Part shown: positions 1 to 9,872 of the stretch, in pieces
Numbering within the stretch: position 1 is the first letter of the stretch
Layout of the letters: each line of letters starts with the position of its first letter
Assembly: GCF_014205215.1 (NCBI RefSeq)
Contig: NZ_JACHNC010000001.1
Span: 9,234,501-9,298,500, forward strand
DNA: 64,000 bases
Source: Actinoplanes lobatus
Lineage (GTDB): Bacteria > Actinomycetota > Actinomycetes > Mycobacteriales > Micromonosporaceae
Reading direction: 5' to 3'
Made by a program: the position numbers and the translations under genes
The notes under the pieces: model-generated
Seen by the model: the letters and a program-made list of their open reading frames with translations, nothing else
What the model was told of the DNA's origin: nothing
Databases searched by the model: none

Positions 1-344
1 TCGGTCATGCCGGCCGTGTTCGTGGCGGCGAGACCGGCGTAGAGGGCGTCCTTCGACTTCATCTCGCCCTGCCGGTTGTAGCCGTCGGGGCCCACGGAGT
101 ACTCGTACCCGTAGGCGCCCACGTCGGCGATCCAGAGCCCCTGCCAGCCGGTCACGTCGGAGGCGGCGTACTTGGCGGCCTGGATGTCGTCGCGCACCTG
201 CTCCAGAACGGCGAGCTGGTCCGCGGCGTCGGCCTGCTGGCGCAGGCCCCACCAGCCGGCGCCCGCCGACGTGACGATCAGCGCGGTGAGCAGCAGGTAG
301 GAGGCGCCGAGACGCTTGCCCACACTGACATCGGCAATACGCAT
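1..344 (-). CDS. Methyl-accepting chemotaxis protein, N-terminal part (cut by window edge)
   Basis: Only the first 114 or so residues are in the window; the gene runs off the left edge. The ATG is preceded by GGGGGAG at a suitable distance. The product begins with a short basic stretch (MRIADVSVGKRLG), then one hydrophobic helix (YLLLTALIVTSAGAGWWGLR) and a periplasmic-type helical region rich in Ala/Gln/Asp. This is the usual start of a four-helix-bundle (4HB_MCP/CHASE3-like) chemoreceptor in actinomycetes with motile spores. The signalling domain lies outside, so the family call rests on the amino-terminal pattern. A histidine kinase with the same sensor is the main alternative. Confidence 0.6.
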   Translation of the reverse strand, partial: MRIADVSVGKRLGASYLLLTALIVTSAGAGWWGLRQQADAADQLAVLEQVRDDIQAAKYAASDVTGWQGLWIADVGAYGYEYSVGPDGYNRQGEMKSKDALYAGLAATNTAGMT

Positions 345-424
345 GTGCAAACTCCCCCGTCCGGTGCCGGCACCCCCGGCTGTGCCCTTCCCATCGGGCC
401 CGTCGCGGTACGGGGTGAGCGGAA

Positions 425-1252
425 CTAGCTGAGTGTCTGCTTAATGCCTACCCGGCCCTCGTCCATGCGCAGCAGGAGCAGTTGCGGGTTCACCTCTTCG
501 AGCCACTCGTCGACGGCCCGTTTCGCGCCGTCCCACCAGCCGTAGTCGTCGAGCAGCAGGACGCCGCCGGGCACCAGGCGCGGCCAGAGGTGTTCGAGTT
601 CGTGGCGGGTCGACTCGTACCAGTCGGTGTCGAGGCGCAGGATGCTGATCCGCTCGGGGGCGTCACCGGGGATGGTGTCCTCGACCTTGCCCTTGTAGTA
701 GTGGATCCGGTCGGCCGGGTAGACCGACTCGCGCATCGTGGCCCGCACGTCCTCGATGGAGGCGTAGGCCCACACGCCGGAGCTCTTGTCGCTGGTCTCC
801 AGCATTTCGGCGGCGCTGCGGCCGTCGTGCCGTTTGTCGTGCTCGGTGGGCTCGCTCATGCCCTCGAACGTGTCGTAGAGGTGCAGGTGGCGGTCGGTGT
901 CACCGGTCTCGGCGAGGGTCTTGGCGATGGCCAGCATGCTGCCGCCGCGCCAGACGCCGCACTCGACCACGTCACCCGGGATGCGGTGGCGGACCACGTA
1001 GCGCACCGAGTGGACGAGGGCGTTCAGCTTCTCCGGCGACGTCATGGTCCATGGCTTGACGGCGCGGATGGTGGCCCGGGCGGCCTCGTCGTAGTCGACC
1101 GGGAACTTGATCTCGGGAGGCGCCGCGGGCTTGGCGGCAGCGGGCTCGGGGGCGGGTGTGGGCTTCGGCGCGGCCTTCTTCACCGGCGGCTTCGGCTTGC
1201 GCAGCTCGTAACCGGTGAGGTTGCGCAGCACTCGATTGACGCCCTTACGCAT
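425..1252 (-). CDS. TylF/macrocin O-methyltransferase-like SAM-dependent methyltransferase
   Basis: The product of about 275 residues has a Pro/Ala/Lys-rich N-terminal linker (roughly residues 20-50) followed by a class I methyltransferase domain of the TylF type. Visible motifs are the SAM-binding stretch VVECGVWRGGSM, then LYDTFEGMSEP, and the two acidic metal-binding segments RLDTDWYEST and LLLDDYGWWDGAK typical of Mg-dependent sugar O-methyltransferases. The ATG at 1252 (MRKGVNRVL) was preferred to an in-frame GTG at 1282 because the extra ten residues look unlike the family; neither has a clear ribosome binding site. No glycosyltransferase or antibiotic genes flank it, so the substrate (a sugar on a small molecule or surface glycan) cannot be told. 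Confidence 0.8.
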   Translation of the reverse strand: MRKGVNRVLRNLTGYELRKPKPPVKKAAPKPTPAPEPAAAKPAAPPEIKFPVDYDEAARATIRAVKPWTMTSPEKLNALVHSVRYVVRHRIPGDVVECGVWRGGSMLAIAKTLAETGDTDRHLHLYDTFEGMSEPTEHDKRHDGRSAAEMLETSDKSSGVWAYASIEDVRATMRESVYPADRIHYYKGKVEDTIPGDAPERISILRLDTDWYESTRHELEHLWPRLVPGGVLLLDDYGWWDGAKRAVDEWLEEVNPQLLLLRMDEGRVGIKQTLS

Positions 1253-1370
1253 CGTCACAGACGGTACCGTAACGAAGATCACAGGATCTGAACAGGTCCG
1301 ACACGGCTGTTGATCGTCCGAACCCGACGGTGACGCGGCGGCCGGGCGGCCGCCGCGTCGTGATCGGGGG

Positions 1371-2567
<1,197 letters not shown>

Positions 2568-2586
2568 CTATCCGCATTGGACGGTT

Positions 2587-2599
2587 CCGAAACTTTCGG
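2587..2599. promoter_or_regulatory. CGAAA-N-TTTCG palindrome (xylanase operator candidate)
   Basis: CCGAAACTTTCGG is a perfect 13-bp palindrome about 200 bp upstream of the GH11 gene. CGAA-N-TTCG elements of this type are described upstream of Streptomyces xylanase genes, where they act in substrate-dependent repression. The position between the divergent xylanase and iron-transport genes, and the related half-sites at 2491-2509, favour a regulator of the xylanase. Binding is inference. Confidence 0.55.
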
Positions 2600-2625
2600 G
2601 ACTCGGCTATGCAAATCCTTTGAAC

Positions 2626-2644
2626 TATGGTTAGCCTTCCCTAA
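2626..2644. promoter_or_regulatory. Iron box (IdeR/DmdR/DtxR-type operator)
   Basis: TATGGTTAGCCTTCCCTAA matches 17 of 19 positions of the actinobacterial iron box TWAGGTTAGSCTWACCTWA. It ends 34 bp before the start codon of the iron-siderophore binding protein. It should be the site through which an Fe2+-loaded IdeR/DmdR repressor switches off the transport operon when iron is plentiful. Confidence 0.85.
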
Positions 2645-2678
2645 CCAATGATCCGCACATGAATGGACGGCCCCCCCG

Positions 2679-3683
2679 ATGCACACCTGGCGTTCGATCC
2701 TGGCCGTCGCGACAGTCGGCGTGCTGCTCGCCGGTTGCGGCGGCGGCACCGATGAACCCGACACCCCCGCGGCGGCCGGCCCCTGGTCCTTCAAGAGCGG
2801 CAACGGCGAGACCGTGACGGCCGACAAGACCCCCACCCGGATCATCGCGCACGCCGGTGAGGCCGCCGCCCTGATGTCGTTCGGGATCAAACCGGTCGGC
2901 ATCTACGCCGACGAGCCGGTGAAGACCGACGCGAACCTCAAGAGCCTCGACCTGACCGGGATCACCGTCCTCGGCGAGGAGTGGGGCAAGATCGACGTGG
3001 AGAAGGCGGCCTCCCTCGCCCCGGATCTGATCGTCGGCGACTGGTGGCCGGTCGAGAAGGCGTACTCCGGCCTGGAAGAGGGCGTCGACGAGAAGAGCAA
3101 GAAGCTCACCGAGCTCGCGCCCATCGTGGGTGTCACCCAGGGCGAGTCGATCGCCGACCTCGCGGAGGGCTACGAGGCGCTGGCGAAGAGCCTCGGCGCC
3201 AAGGTCGACGACCCGAAGATCGCCGAGAACAAGCAGCGGTACGAGAAAGCCGTCGCCGCGTTCCAGGCCGCCACCGCCGCGAAACCGAACCTGACCGCGG
3301 CCGGCATGTCGCCGACCGACGAGAAGGTGTACGTCGCCAACCCGAAGTACGCCCCCGAGCTGCTCGACTTCCAGCGCTGGGGCCTCAAGGTGATGAACCC
3401 CGTGACGCCGGACGCGGACTTCCCCTACTGGGAGACGCTGAGCTGGGAGAACGCCGACAAGTACCAGCCCGACCTGATCCTCTGGGACGGGCGCGCCTAC
3501 AAGGACACGCTGAACGCCGAGTTCGGCAAGAAGCAGCCGACCTGGTTCGAGGTGAAGGCGGCCAAGGCCGGCGCGGTCGTCGCCTGGCCGGCGTACTGGC
3601 TGCACACCTACGGCGACTTCGCGACCGAGCTGGAGAAGCTGACCACCGCGATCAACGGCGCTGATGAGAACATCGGCTCCTAG
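2679..3683 (+). CDS. Iron-siderophore ABC transporter substrate-binding lipoprotein
   Basis: A 334-residue FepB/FhuD-type (class III, peripla_BP_2) binding lipoprotein that should capture a ferric siderophore at the cell surface and hand it to the two permeases encoded next. The signal peptide ends in the lipobox LLAG-C (Cys20), followed by a Gly-rich tether. The mature part contains the expected segments: ARIIAHAGEAAALMSFGIKPVG-like first strand region, ITVLGEEWGKIDVEKAASLAPDLIVGD, and a C-terminal lobe ending TAINGADENIGS. It starts the four-gene operon and sits directly behind an iron box. The siderophore class cannot be read from sequence. Confidence 0.9.
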   Translation: MHTWRSILAVATVGVLLAGCGGGTDEPDTPAAAGPWSFKSGNGETVTADKTPTRIIAHAGEAAALMSFGIKPVGIYADEPVKTDANLKSLDLTGITVLGEEWGKIDVEKAASLAPDLIVGDWWPVEKAYSGLEEGVDEKSKKLTELAPIVGVTQGESIADLAEGYEALAKSLGAKVDDPKIAENKQRYEKAVAAFQAATAAKPNLTAAGMSPTDEKVYVANPKYAPELLDFQRWGLKVMNPVTPDADFPYWETLSWENADKYQPDLILWDGRAYKDTLNAEFGKKQPTWFEVKAAKAGAVVAWPAYWLHTYGDFATELEKLTTAINGADENIGS

Positions 3684-4674
3684 GCGCGCCCTCGGGCTCG
3701 TCGCGCTCTGCGCCATCCTGGCCGTCGTCGCGTTCCTCAGCGTCACCCAGGGCTCCCGGTCGATCGACCTGCCGGAGGTCCTGCGGGCGCTGGGGAACCT
3801 CGGCGGCGACCAGACGATCGACAGCACCGTCACGCTTCAGCTGCGGGTACCCCGTACGCTGCTCGGGATCCTCGCCGGGGCCGCGCTCGGCGTAGCCGGC
3901 GCCATCCTCCAGGGAGTGACCCGCAACCCGCTCGCCGACGCCGGGATCATGGGCATCAACGCGGGCGCGGCCGCGAGCGTCGTCTTCGCCGTCGCGGTGC
4001 TCGGCATCCGCGGGATCGGCGTCTCCGTGTGGTTCGCGTTCGCCGGGGCGGCCGCCGCGACCGTGCTGGTCTACTCGATCGCGTCGATGGGCCGCGAGGG
4101 CGCCACCCCGGTCAAGCTGGCGCTCGCCGGCGCGGCCGTCACCGCCGGGCTGATCTCGGTCACCTCGGCCATCGTGATGACCGACATCGACGCGCTCAAC
4201 GAGCTGCGGTTCTGGCAGGTCGGATCGCTGGCCGGCCGGTACGCGCCGGTCCTCACCGGCGTCGCCCCGTTCCTGCTGACCGGACTGGTGCTGTCGCTGG
4301 GATGCGGGCGCGCGCTCAACGGGCTGGCGCTCGGCGAAGACGTGGCCCGCGGCCTGGGCCAGCGGGTCCGGCTCACCCGGGCCGCCGCGTTCGCCCTGGT
4401 GGCGCTGCTGGCCGGCGCGGCCACCGCGGCGTGCGGGCCGATCGTCTTCATCGGCCTGGTGGTGCCGCACCTGGCCCGGTTCCTGTGCGGACCGGACTAC
4501 CGGTGGATCCTGCCCTACTCGATGCTGCTCGCCCCGGTCGTCCTGCTGCTCGCCGACGTGATCGGCCGGGTGGCCGGCGCGCCCGGCGAACTCCAGGTCG
4601 GGGTGGTCCTCGCGGTGCTGTGCGCGCCGGTCTTCGTGGGCATCGTCCGCTACGCCCGGCTCACGGAGGCCTGA
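3664..4674 (+). CDS. FecCD-family siderophore ABC transporter permease 1
   Basis: Polytopic membrane protein of 336 residues with about nine to ten hydrophobic helices, of the FecCD/BtuC type. It carries the family segments LRVPRTLLGILAGAALGVAGAILQGVTRNPLADAGIMGINAGA near the N-terminus and GPIVFIGLVVPHLARFLCGPDYR near the C-terminus. Its ATG lies 20 bp inside the end of the binding-protein gene, indicating translational coupling. It forms the inner-membrane channel with the second permease. Confidence 0.92.
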   Translation: MRTSAPRRALGLVALCAILAVVAFLSVTQGSRSIDLPEVLRALGNLGGDQTIDSTVTLQLRVPRTLLGILAGAALGVAGAILQGVTRNPLADAGIMGINAGAAASVVFAVAVLGIRGIGVSVWFAFAGAAAATVLVYSIASMGREGATPVKLALAGAAVTAGLISVTSAIVMTDIDALNELRFWQVGSLAGRYAPVLTGVAPFLLTGLVLSLGCGRALNGLALGEDVARGLGQRVRLTRAAAFALVALLAGAATAACGPIVFIGLVVPHLARFLCGPDYRWILPYSMLLAPVVLLLADVIGRVAGAPGELQVGVVLAVLCAPVFVGIVRYARLTEA

Positions 4675-4676
4675 CC

Positions 4677-5714
4677 ATGTCCGTCGCCACGCTCGACACG
4701 CTGCGGGTCACCCGCCGCCGGCGATCCGTCCGGTCGGTCACCGTCACCACGGTCCTGGCCCTGCTGGTGGCCGCCCTGTTCGTACTGACCATGATGGTCG
4801 GCAGCTTCCGGCTCACCGCCGGGCAGGTGATCGTCTCGGTCCTGCATCTGGAACCGAACCCCGGCATCGACTTCGTGGTCCGCGGCCTGCGGCTGCCGAC
4901 CGCCTGCGCCGGGCTCGCGGTCGGGCTCGCCCTCGGCGCCTCCGGCACCGTCTTCCAGCAGCTGCTGCGCAACCCGCTGGCCTCCCCCGACTTCGTCGGC
5001 GTCACCTCCGGCGCGAGCCTCGCGGCGGTCGGCGGCATCGTCTTCCTCCAGGCCGCGGGGCTGGCCGTCTGCGCGTACGCCCTCGGCGGCGCCCTGCTCG
5101 CGGCCCTGCTCATGTACGTGCTCGCCTGGCGGGACGGGGTCAGCGGCTACCGGTTCATCCTGATCGGCATCGGGGTCGCCGCGTTCTTCGACGGTCTGGT
5201 CGGGTACGTGCTGAGCCGCGCGAGACTGACCGAGGCGCGGCAGGCCATGCACTGGCTCACCGGCTCGGTCGGTCAGGCCAGCGAGAACGAACTACGGATC
5301 CTTCTGTACGCCCTCCCGGTCCTGCTGCCGGTCGCGGTGCTGTTGCAGCGGCACCTCAGGGCACTCGAACTCGGCGACGACACGGCCCGGGCGCTCGGTA
5401 CGCGTACCGAGCTGAGCCGTGCCGCCCTCCTCGGCACCGCCGTCCTGCTGGTCGCGCTCGCCGTCGCGGTCGCCGGCCCGATCGTCTTCGTGGCGCTGGT
5501 CGCCGGCCCGGTCGCGAACCGGCTGCTCGGCCCGGCCACCGGCGGCATCGCGGCGGCCGCCCTGACCGGCGCGGCGCTGCTGCTCACCGCCGACCTGGTC
5601 GCCGTGCACCTGATGCCGACACCGCTGCCGACCGGCGTGGTCACCGGCGCGGTCGGCGCCCCCTACCTGCTGTGGCTGCTCGCCACGACGAACCGGAGAG
5701 GAGCCGGCGGATGA
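4677..5714 (+). CDS. FecCD-family siderophore ABC transporter permease 2
   Basis: A 345-residue paralogue of the preceding permease, with LRLPTACAGLAVGLALGASGTVFQQLLRNPLASPDFVGVTSGAS and GPIVFVALVAGPVANRLLGP as matching family segments. The ATG at 4677 lies 2 nt after the stop of permease 1, with GGAGG just upstream; the same frame is open far upstream inside the previous gene but those residues are an Arg/Gly-rich shadow. FecC and FecD types usually pair as a heterodimer. Confidence 0.92.
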   Translation: MSVATLDTLRVTRRRRSVRSVTVTTVLALLVAALFVLTMMVGSFRLTAGQVIVSVLHLEPNPGIDFVVRGLRLPTACAGLAVGLALGASGTVFQQLLRNPLASPDFVGVTSGASLAAVGGIVFLQAAGLAVCAYALGGALLAALLMYVLAWRDGVSGYRFILIGIGVAAFFDGLVGYVLSRARLTEARQAMHWLTGSVGQASENELRILLYALPVLLPVAVLLQRHLRALELGDDTARALGTRTELSRAALLGTAVLLVALAVAVAGPIVFVALVAGPVANRLLGPATGGIAAAALTGAALLLTADLVAVHLMPTPLPTGVVTGAVGAPYLLWLLATTNRRGAGG

Positions 5715-6484
5715 CACGGCTGCGCGCACAGGGCCTCACCCTCGGCTACGACGACCGGGCCGTGGTGAGCGGCCTCGACGTCGACATCCTGGACGGGAAG
5801 GTGACCGCCATCGTCGGCGCCAACGCCTGCGGCAAGTCCACCCTGCTGCGCGGCCTGGCCCGGCTGCTCAAACCCCGGGCCGGCGCGGTCCACCTGGACG
5901 GCACGCCGATGTCCGCGATGAGCACGGTCGAGGTCGCCAAGGTGCTCGGGCTGCTGCCGCAGTCGCCGGTGGCGCCGGACGGCGTCACCGTCGCCGACCT
6001 GGTGTCCCGCGGCCGCTACCCGCATCAGGGCTGGTTCCGCCGGTGGACCGGCGACGACCACGACGCGGTGGCCCGCGCCCTCGACGCGACCGGCACCGCC
6101 GATCTGGCGGACCGGCCCCTGCACCAGCTCTCCGGCGGGCAGCGGCAGCGGGTCTGGGTGGCGATGGCGCTGGCCCAGGACACCGATCTGCTGCTGCTCG
6201 ACGAGCCGACGACGTTCCTGGACATCAACCATCAGGTCGAGCTGCTGCGCCTGCTGGGCACCCTGAACCGGGAGTCCGGAAAGACCATCGTCGCGGTCCT
6301 GCACGACCTCAACCTGGCCAGCCGCTTCTGTGACCACATCATCGCGATGGCCGACGGCCGGATCGTCGCCGAGGGCACCCCGGCCGAGGTGATCACCGCC
6401 GAGCTGGTCGGGAAGGTGTTCGGCCTCGCCTGCGTCATCGTCAACGACCCGGTCGCCGGAACCCCGATCGTGGTGCCCGCCTGA
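5711..6484 (+). CDS. Siderophore ABC transporter ATP-binding protein (FecE/FhuC type)
   Basis: A 257-residue cytoplasmic ATPase that drives the transporter above. Visible motifs are the Walker A GANACGKST, the ABC signature LSGGQRQRVWVAMALAQ, the Walker B LLLLDEPTTFLD and the switch His in VLHDLNLASRF. Its ATG overlaps the permease stop (ATGA), so the four genes form one tightly coupled operon. A short TGACC-GCC-GGTCA inverted repeat overlaps its stop and may mark the operon end against the convergent gene. Confidence 0.95.
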   Translation: MTRLRAQGLTLGYDDRAVVSGLDVDILDGKVTAIVGANACGKSTLLRGLARLLKPRAGAVHLDGTPMSAMSTVEVAKVLGLLPQSPVAPDGVTVADLVSRGRYPHQGWFRRWTGDDHDAVARALDATGTADLADRPLHQLSGGQRQRVWVAMALAQDTDLLLLDEPTTFLDINHQVELLRLLGTLNRESGKTIVAVLHDLNLASRFCDHIIAMADGRIVAEGTPAEVITAELVGKVFGLACVIVNDPVAGTPIVVPA

Positions 6485-6500
6485 CCGCCGGTCACCCGCC

Positions 6501-7199
6501 TCAGGGCAGCATGACCCATTCCACGATGACGGACGCGGTCACCTGCTTGCGGCCCGGCTCGATCGGCAGCGCGGCGTCCGAGTAGGCCTTCTGGTTCGAT
6601 AGGCCGGGCTCCCCTTCGGTGGGGATCACGTCGCTCACCCTGATGACCCGCCCCAGCTTCCGGTCGGCCTCCCCGGCGTACAGCACGGCCTTGGCCCGGG
6701 CGTCGTCGAACGCCTTCCGGCGCGCCTCGGCCTGCTGCGCCTTGTCGTTCTCGATCACCAACGACACGCCGTTGAGCCGCGCCGCGTCCCCGCCGGCCGC
6801 GACGGTCTCGGCGAGCAGCTTCCCGGCGTCCGGCAGGTTCCGGATCTTCACGTTGAGCCCCTGCGTCGCCGTGTAGCCGTTGACCTCGCCCTTGTCGTCG
6901 CGGCGCGCGCTGACTTCGGCGTAGGAGGTCTGCAGGTCGGCCGCGGCCGTGCCGCCACGCACCAGCGTGTCCCGCATGCGGGTGGCCGACGCGGTGGCGC
7001 CTGCCAGCGCCTCGTCGACGGTGGCCCCGGCGGCCTCGGAGGCGAAGTCGGCGATGAGGAGGTCGGGTTCGACGTACACCGCGCCGCTCCCGGTGACCGT
7101 GACACTCTCCCGGGGCGATGCGGCGACGGCCGGCCCCGCGTTGAGCGCGACGAGGGTGGTGAGTGCGGCCACCGAGGCCGCGACACGAGATATCAGCAT
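6501..7199 (-). CDS. Secreted SIMPL-domain (DUF541) protein
   Basis: A 232-residue exported protein: signal peptide of about 26 residues ending in AVAA, then one SIMPL/DUF541 domain. The domain shows the typical opening ESVTVTGSGAVYVEPDLLIADF and the alternating alpha/beta pattern with ARRKAFDDARAKAVLYAGEADRKLGRVIRVSD. Members in other bacteria are linked to oxidative stress and outer-surface function, but no biochemical activity is established. It is convergent with the siderophore operon, only 16 bp apart. Confidence 0.85.
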   Translation of the reverse strand: MLISRVAASVAALTTLVALNAGPAVAASPRESVTVTGSGAVYVEPDLLIADFASEAAGATVDEALAGATASATRMRDTLVRGGTAAADLQTSYAEVSARRDDKGEVNGYTATQGLNVKIRNLPDAGKLLAETVAAGGDAARLNGVSLVIENDKAQQAEARRKAFDDARAKAVLYAGEADRKLGRVIRVSDVIPTEGEPGLSNQKAYSDAALPIEPGRKQVTASVIVEWVMLP

Positions 7200-7255
7200 T
7201 TCCCCATTAAAACCATATTTGGTACGAATGGAGCGCTCATCGCTACGGTAGGCAC

Positions 7256-7783
7256 ATGACGGCGAGGCGCTCGATCCTGGCCGCGGCCCTGTTCAACGCC
7301 CCGGCCGTGGTGGCACTGTGGGGCCGTCGCACGCTGGAGCTGACGCCGCTGGCGGTCGGCGGCGTCGAGGTCGGCGGTTCGGCCCGGGCCGCGGAGCGGG
7401 TGCTGCGCCGGGCCCTGGACGCGCCGGACCGGATCGTGCAGGGCGGCGGTTGCGAACTCGATCCTTCCGCGGAACCGCGCCGCCATCTCATCTGGGGAGC
7501 GCTGACGGTGACCATGGCGCCGGCGAACAACCGCCTGGTCGGCTGGACCGTCGGCGCCGGGCGGCTGCCGGACGGCGTCCACCTGCCGCACGATGTGACG
7601 ACCGCGACGACCGTCCGGAAGGCGCTGCGCACCATCCCCGGCGCGACCACCCGGTGGGACGGCGTGTTCCAGAAGTACTGGATCACCACTGCCAAGGAGC
7701 CGCCGATGATGTGGGCCGGTGACCGGGAGGACGGCGGCGGCCGGATCACCTACATCACGAACGCCTTCGAGCCCTGCGAATAG
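7256..7783 (+). CDS. Hypothetical secreted or membrane-anchored protein
   Basis: A 175-residue product I do not recognise. It begins with a short hydrophobic stretch (SILAAALFNAPAVVALWG) that could be a signal or anchor, then a compact mixed alpha/beta region with two Trp-rich segments (TTRWDGVFQKYWITT, PPMMWAGDRE) and a single Cys near the C-terminus. GC3 is high and a GGTAGG precedes the ATG, so it is probably real. It is divergent from the SIMPL gene and ends in a strong hairpin shared with the next gene. Confidence 0.6.
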   Translation: MTARRSILAAALFNAPAVVALWGRRTLELTPLAVGGVEVGGSARAAERVLRRALDAPDRIVQGGGCELDPSAEPRRHLIWGALTVTMAPANNRLVGWTVGAGRLPDGVHLPHDVTTATTVRKALRTIPGATTRWDGVFQKYWITTAKEPPMMWAGDREDGGGRITYITNAFEPCE

Positions 7784-7788
7784 CCGAA

Positions 7789-7820
7789 CGAGCCGCCACC
7801 CCTGGTGGGGTGGCGGCTCG
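7789..7820. terminator. Bidirectional hairpin terminator
   Basis: A perfect 14-bp stem (CGAGCCGCCACCCC and its complement) with a TGGT loop lies between two convergent genes. There is no T-tract on either side, as is common for actinomycete terminators. Confidence 0.75.
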
Positions 7821-7834
7821 GTGTCTGTGTCAGG

Positions 7835-8875
7835 TCAGCTCAGCTTGACGTTGAAGATCGGGTTGGCGGCGAGCTTCTTGAACGCGGCGAGGCTGGCCGG
7901 GGTGCTGTTGATGCTGATGTCCCGGTTGCCCTGGTCATCGGCCTTCGTGTCGAAGTGCACGATCGCCTTGATCGCGGGACGCTTCTTCAGCTGCGGCAGC
8001 ACACTGTTGTACACCGCCGACTTGTCGGTCTTCTTGCCGATCCGGTGGTACCCGCCCCACTCGGCGATCATGATCGGCTTGCCCTGGTGCTTGGTCGTCG
8101 CCCACTCGTAGAAACCCGGGCCGCCGTTCTTCGGCTTACGGTCCAGCAGGTCACCGAACGTGCCGTAGTGGTAGTAGCCCTTCTCCACGGACACGTAGGA
8201 GTCCAGGCCGATCCAGTCGACGACGTCGTCGCCGGGGTAGAGGTCCTTCCACCACGACTGGGCCATCCACTTCTCGTTACCCATGTAGGCCATCACGTTC
8301 ACCACGTTGTCGGCGCCCTGCGCCTCCAACCGCTGGATGGTGTGCCGGTACATCGCCTTGAAGTCCTTGGCCTCCCAGCCGGAACCCTTCTTCGGCTTCA
8401 CGTCGTTCTCCGGCTCATGGTTCAGCACCAGGAACACGTCCTTGTCGTACGCCTTGATCCGCTTGGCGAACGCGTCGATCCGGTCGTCCTGCTCACCCTT
8501 GGCCACCTTCGCCCACGACGAGCCGTAGGCGATCTTCCAGTTCAGCAGCAGCACCCGCGGGTTCGCCGGGTCCTGCGTCATCGCGATCTCAGCCTTGGTC
8601 GGGAACTCCTCGTCACCCTTGTGGTAGGTGTGGAAGATCGTCGCGGTCCGCCCGGACATCTTCTCCCAGTTCCTGTGCTCCAGGTCGCGGGGCTTACTGG
8701 TGAACCCACCAGCCGCACCACCCCACAACACGCCACAGGACGGGACAAGGTTGGCGTCGGTAACACACTTGCTGGCCGGCGCCGCAACAGCGGCAGTCGG
8801 CGCCACGACAGCGGTGCCACCCGCGAATACGGCGGTCAAGGCTGTCAGCATCATCGGCAGCTTGGCGCGTCGCAA
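7835..8875 (-). CDS. Secreted GH26-like beta-mannanase-type glycoside hydrolase
   Basis: A 346-residue exported TIM-barrel hydrolase. The signal peptide ends near AVAAPA. Catalytic residues in GH26 fashion are the acid/base Glu in VFLVLNHEPENDV and the nucleophile Glu in PIMIAEWGGY, with VDWIGLDSYVS between them. GH26 enzymes cleave beta-1,4-mannans (some cleave beta-1,3/1,4-glucans or xylan), so the exact polysaccharide is open. The start is a TTG with GGGGGAGA six bases upstream; a downstream ATG pair (MMLTAL) is the alternative. It has no carbohydrate-binding module, unlike the xylanase upstream. Confidence 0.82.
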   Translation of the reverse strand: MRRAKLPMMLTALTAVFAGGTAVVAPTAAVAAPASKCVTDANLVPSCGVLWGGAAGGFTSKPRDLEHRNWEKMSGRTATIFHTYHKGDEEFPTKAEIAMTQDPANPRVLLLNWKIAYGSSWAKVAKGEQDDRIDAFAKRIKAYDKDVFLVLNHEPENDVKPKKGSGWEAKDFKAMYRHTIQRLEAQGADNVVNVMAYMGNEKWMAQSWWKDLYPGDDVVDWIGLDSYVSVEKGYYHYGTFGDLLDRKPKNGGPGFYEWATTKHQGKPIMIAEWGGYHRIGKKTDKSAVYNSVLPQLKKRPAIKAIVHFDTKADDQGNRDISINSTPASLAAFKKLAANPIFNVKLS

Positions 8876-9056
8876 AACAATCTCCCCCAGGTTGTCCGGC
8901 CTCGAAGTCGGCCGGGCATGTGAAAGAGATTCCAGGGCGGCAGGTGCACACCAAGTGCCCGAACCGGTGCCACCCGGTTGCGGGTTCTCAGACCCCGGGG
9001 CGAACGACTCGCCACGGGTAATCGACCACGAGAAGGCCGGGTTTACGGAACCTGGG

Positions 9057-9872
9057 TCAGGTGCGGCCGGCGCCCGCCTGGGGTCCGGCGATGCGCTGGG
9101 CCAGCCACACCGGGATCACCGAGAGGACGATCAGAACCGCGGCGACCACGTTGACGACCGGGGCCTGGTTGGGCCGGAACAGGTTGTTGAAGATCCAGAT
9201 GGGCAGGGTGGTCACCCCGGGACCGGCCGTAAAGGTGGTCACGATGATCTCGTCGAAGGACAGCGCGAAGGCGAGCAACCCACCGGCCAGCAGGGCGGAC
9301 CGGATCAGCGGGAAGGTGACGTACCGGAAGGTCTGGAAGCCGGAGGCGCCCAGGTCGGCCGACGCCTCCTCCAGGTTGGTGCCGGTCCGGCGCAGCCGGG
9401 CCAGCACGTTGTTGTAGACCGTCACCACGCAGAACGTGGCGTGGCCGACGATGATCGAGAACATCCCCTTGCTGATGCCGAGGTCACCCATCACCGACCG
9501 CCAGGCGCTGTCCAGGGCGATGCCGGTGACGATGCCGGGCAGCGCGATCGGCAGCACCACGAGCAGCGAGATCGTGTCCCGGCCGAAGAACCGGAACCGC
9601 TGCACCGCGAAGGCGATCATCGTGCCCAGCACCAGGGCGATCGCGGTGGCGCCGAGCCCGGCCTGCACCGAGGTGAGCAGCGCCTGCCGGGCGCCGTCGT
9701 TGGCCCAGGCGGCCGACCACCAGCGGGTGGTGAGGTCGTGCGGCGGCCAGGCGAAGGTGCGGTCGCCGTTGAACGAGTTGATCAGCACCAGCAGCAGCGG
9801 CACGTAGATGAAGGTGAGCCCGAGCGCCATCACGGCACGCAGCGCCCAGCGGGCGGGGGCAGACAGCGTCAC
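9057..9872 (-). CDS. potC: Polyamine-type ABC transporter permease (PotC-like)
   Basis: A 271-residue inner-membrane permease with six predicted helices. It has the binding-protein-dependent permease EAA loop (NLEEASADLGASGFQTFRYVTFPLI) that docks on the ATPase. The GTG start overlaps the stop of the upstream permease (GTGA), and the longer open frame upstream is a shadow of that gene. It is the last gene of the A-D-B-C operon. Substrate is inferred as spermidine/putrescine from family similarity only. Confidence 0.88.
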   Translation of the reverse strand: MTLSAPARWALRAVMALGLTFIYVPLLLVLINSFNGDRTFAWPPHDLTTRWWSAAWANDGARQALLTSVQAGLGATAIALVLGTMIAFAVQRFRFFGRDTISLLVVLPIALPGIVTGIALDSAWRSVMGDLGISKGMFSIIVGHATFCVVTVYNNVLARLRRTGTNLEEASADLGASGFQTFRYVTFPLIRSALLAGGLLAFALSFDEIIVTTFTAGPGVTTLPIWIFNNLFRPNQAPVVNVVAAVLIVLSVIPVWLAQRIAGPQAGAGRT

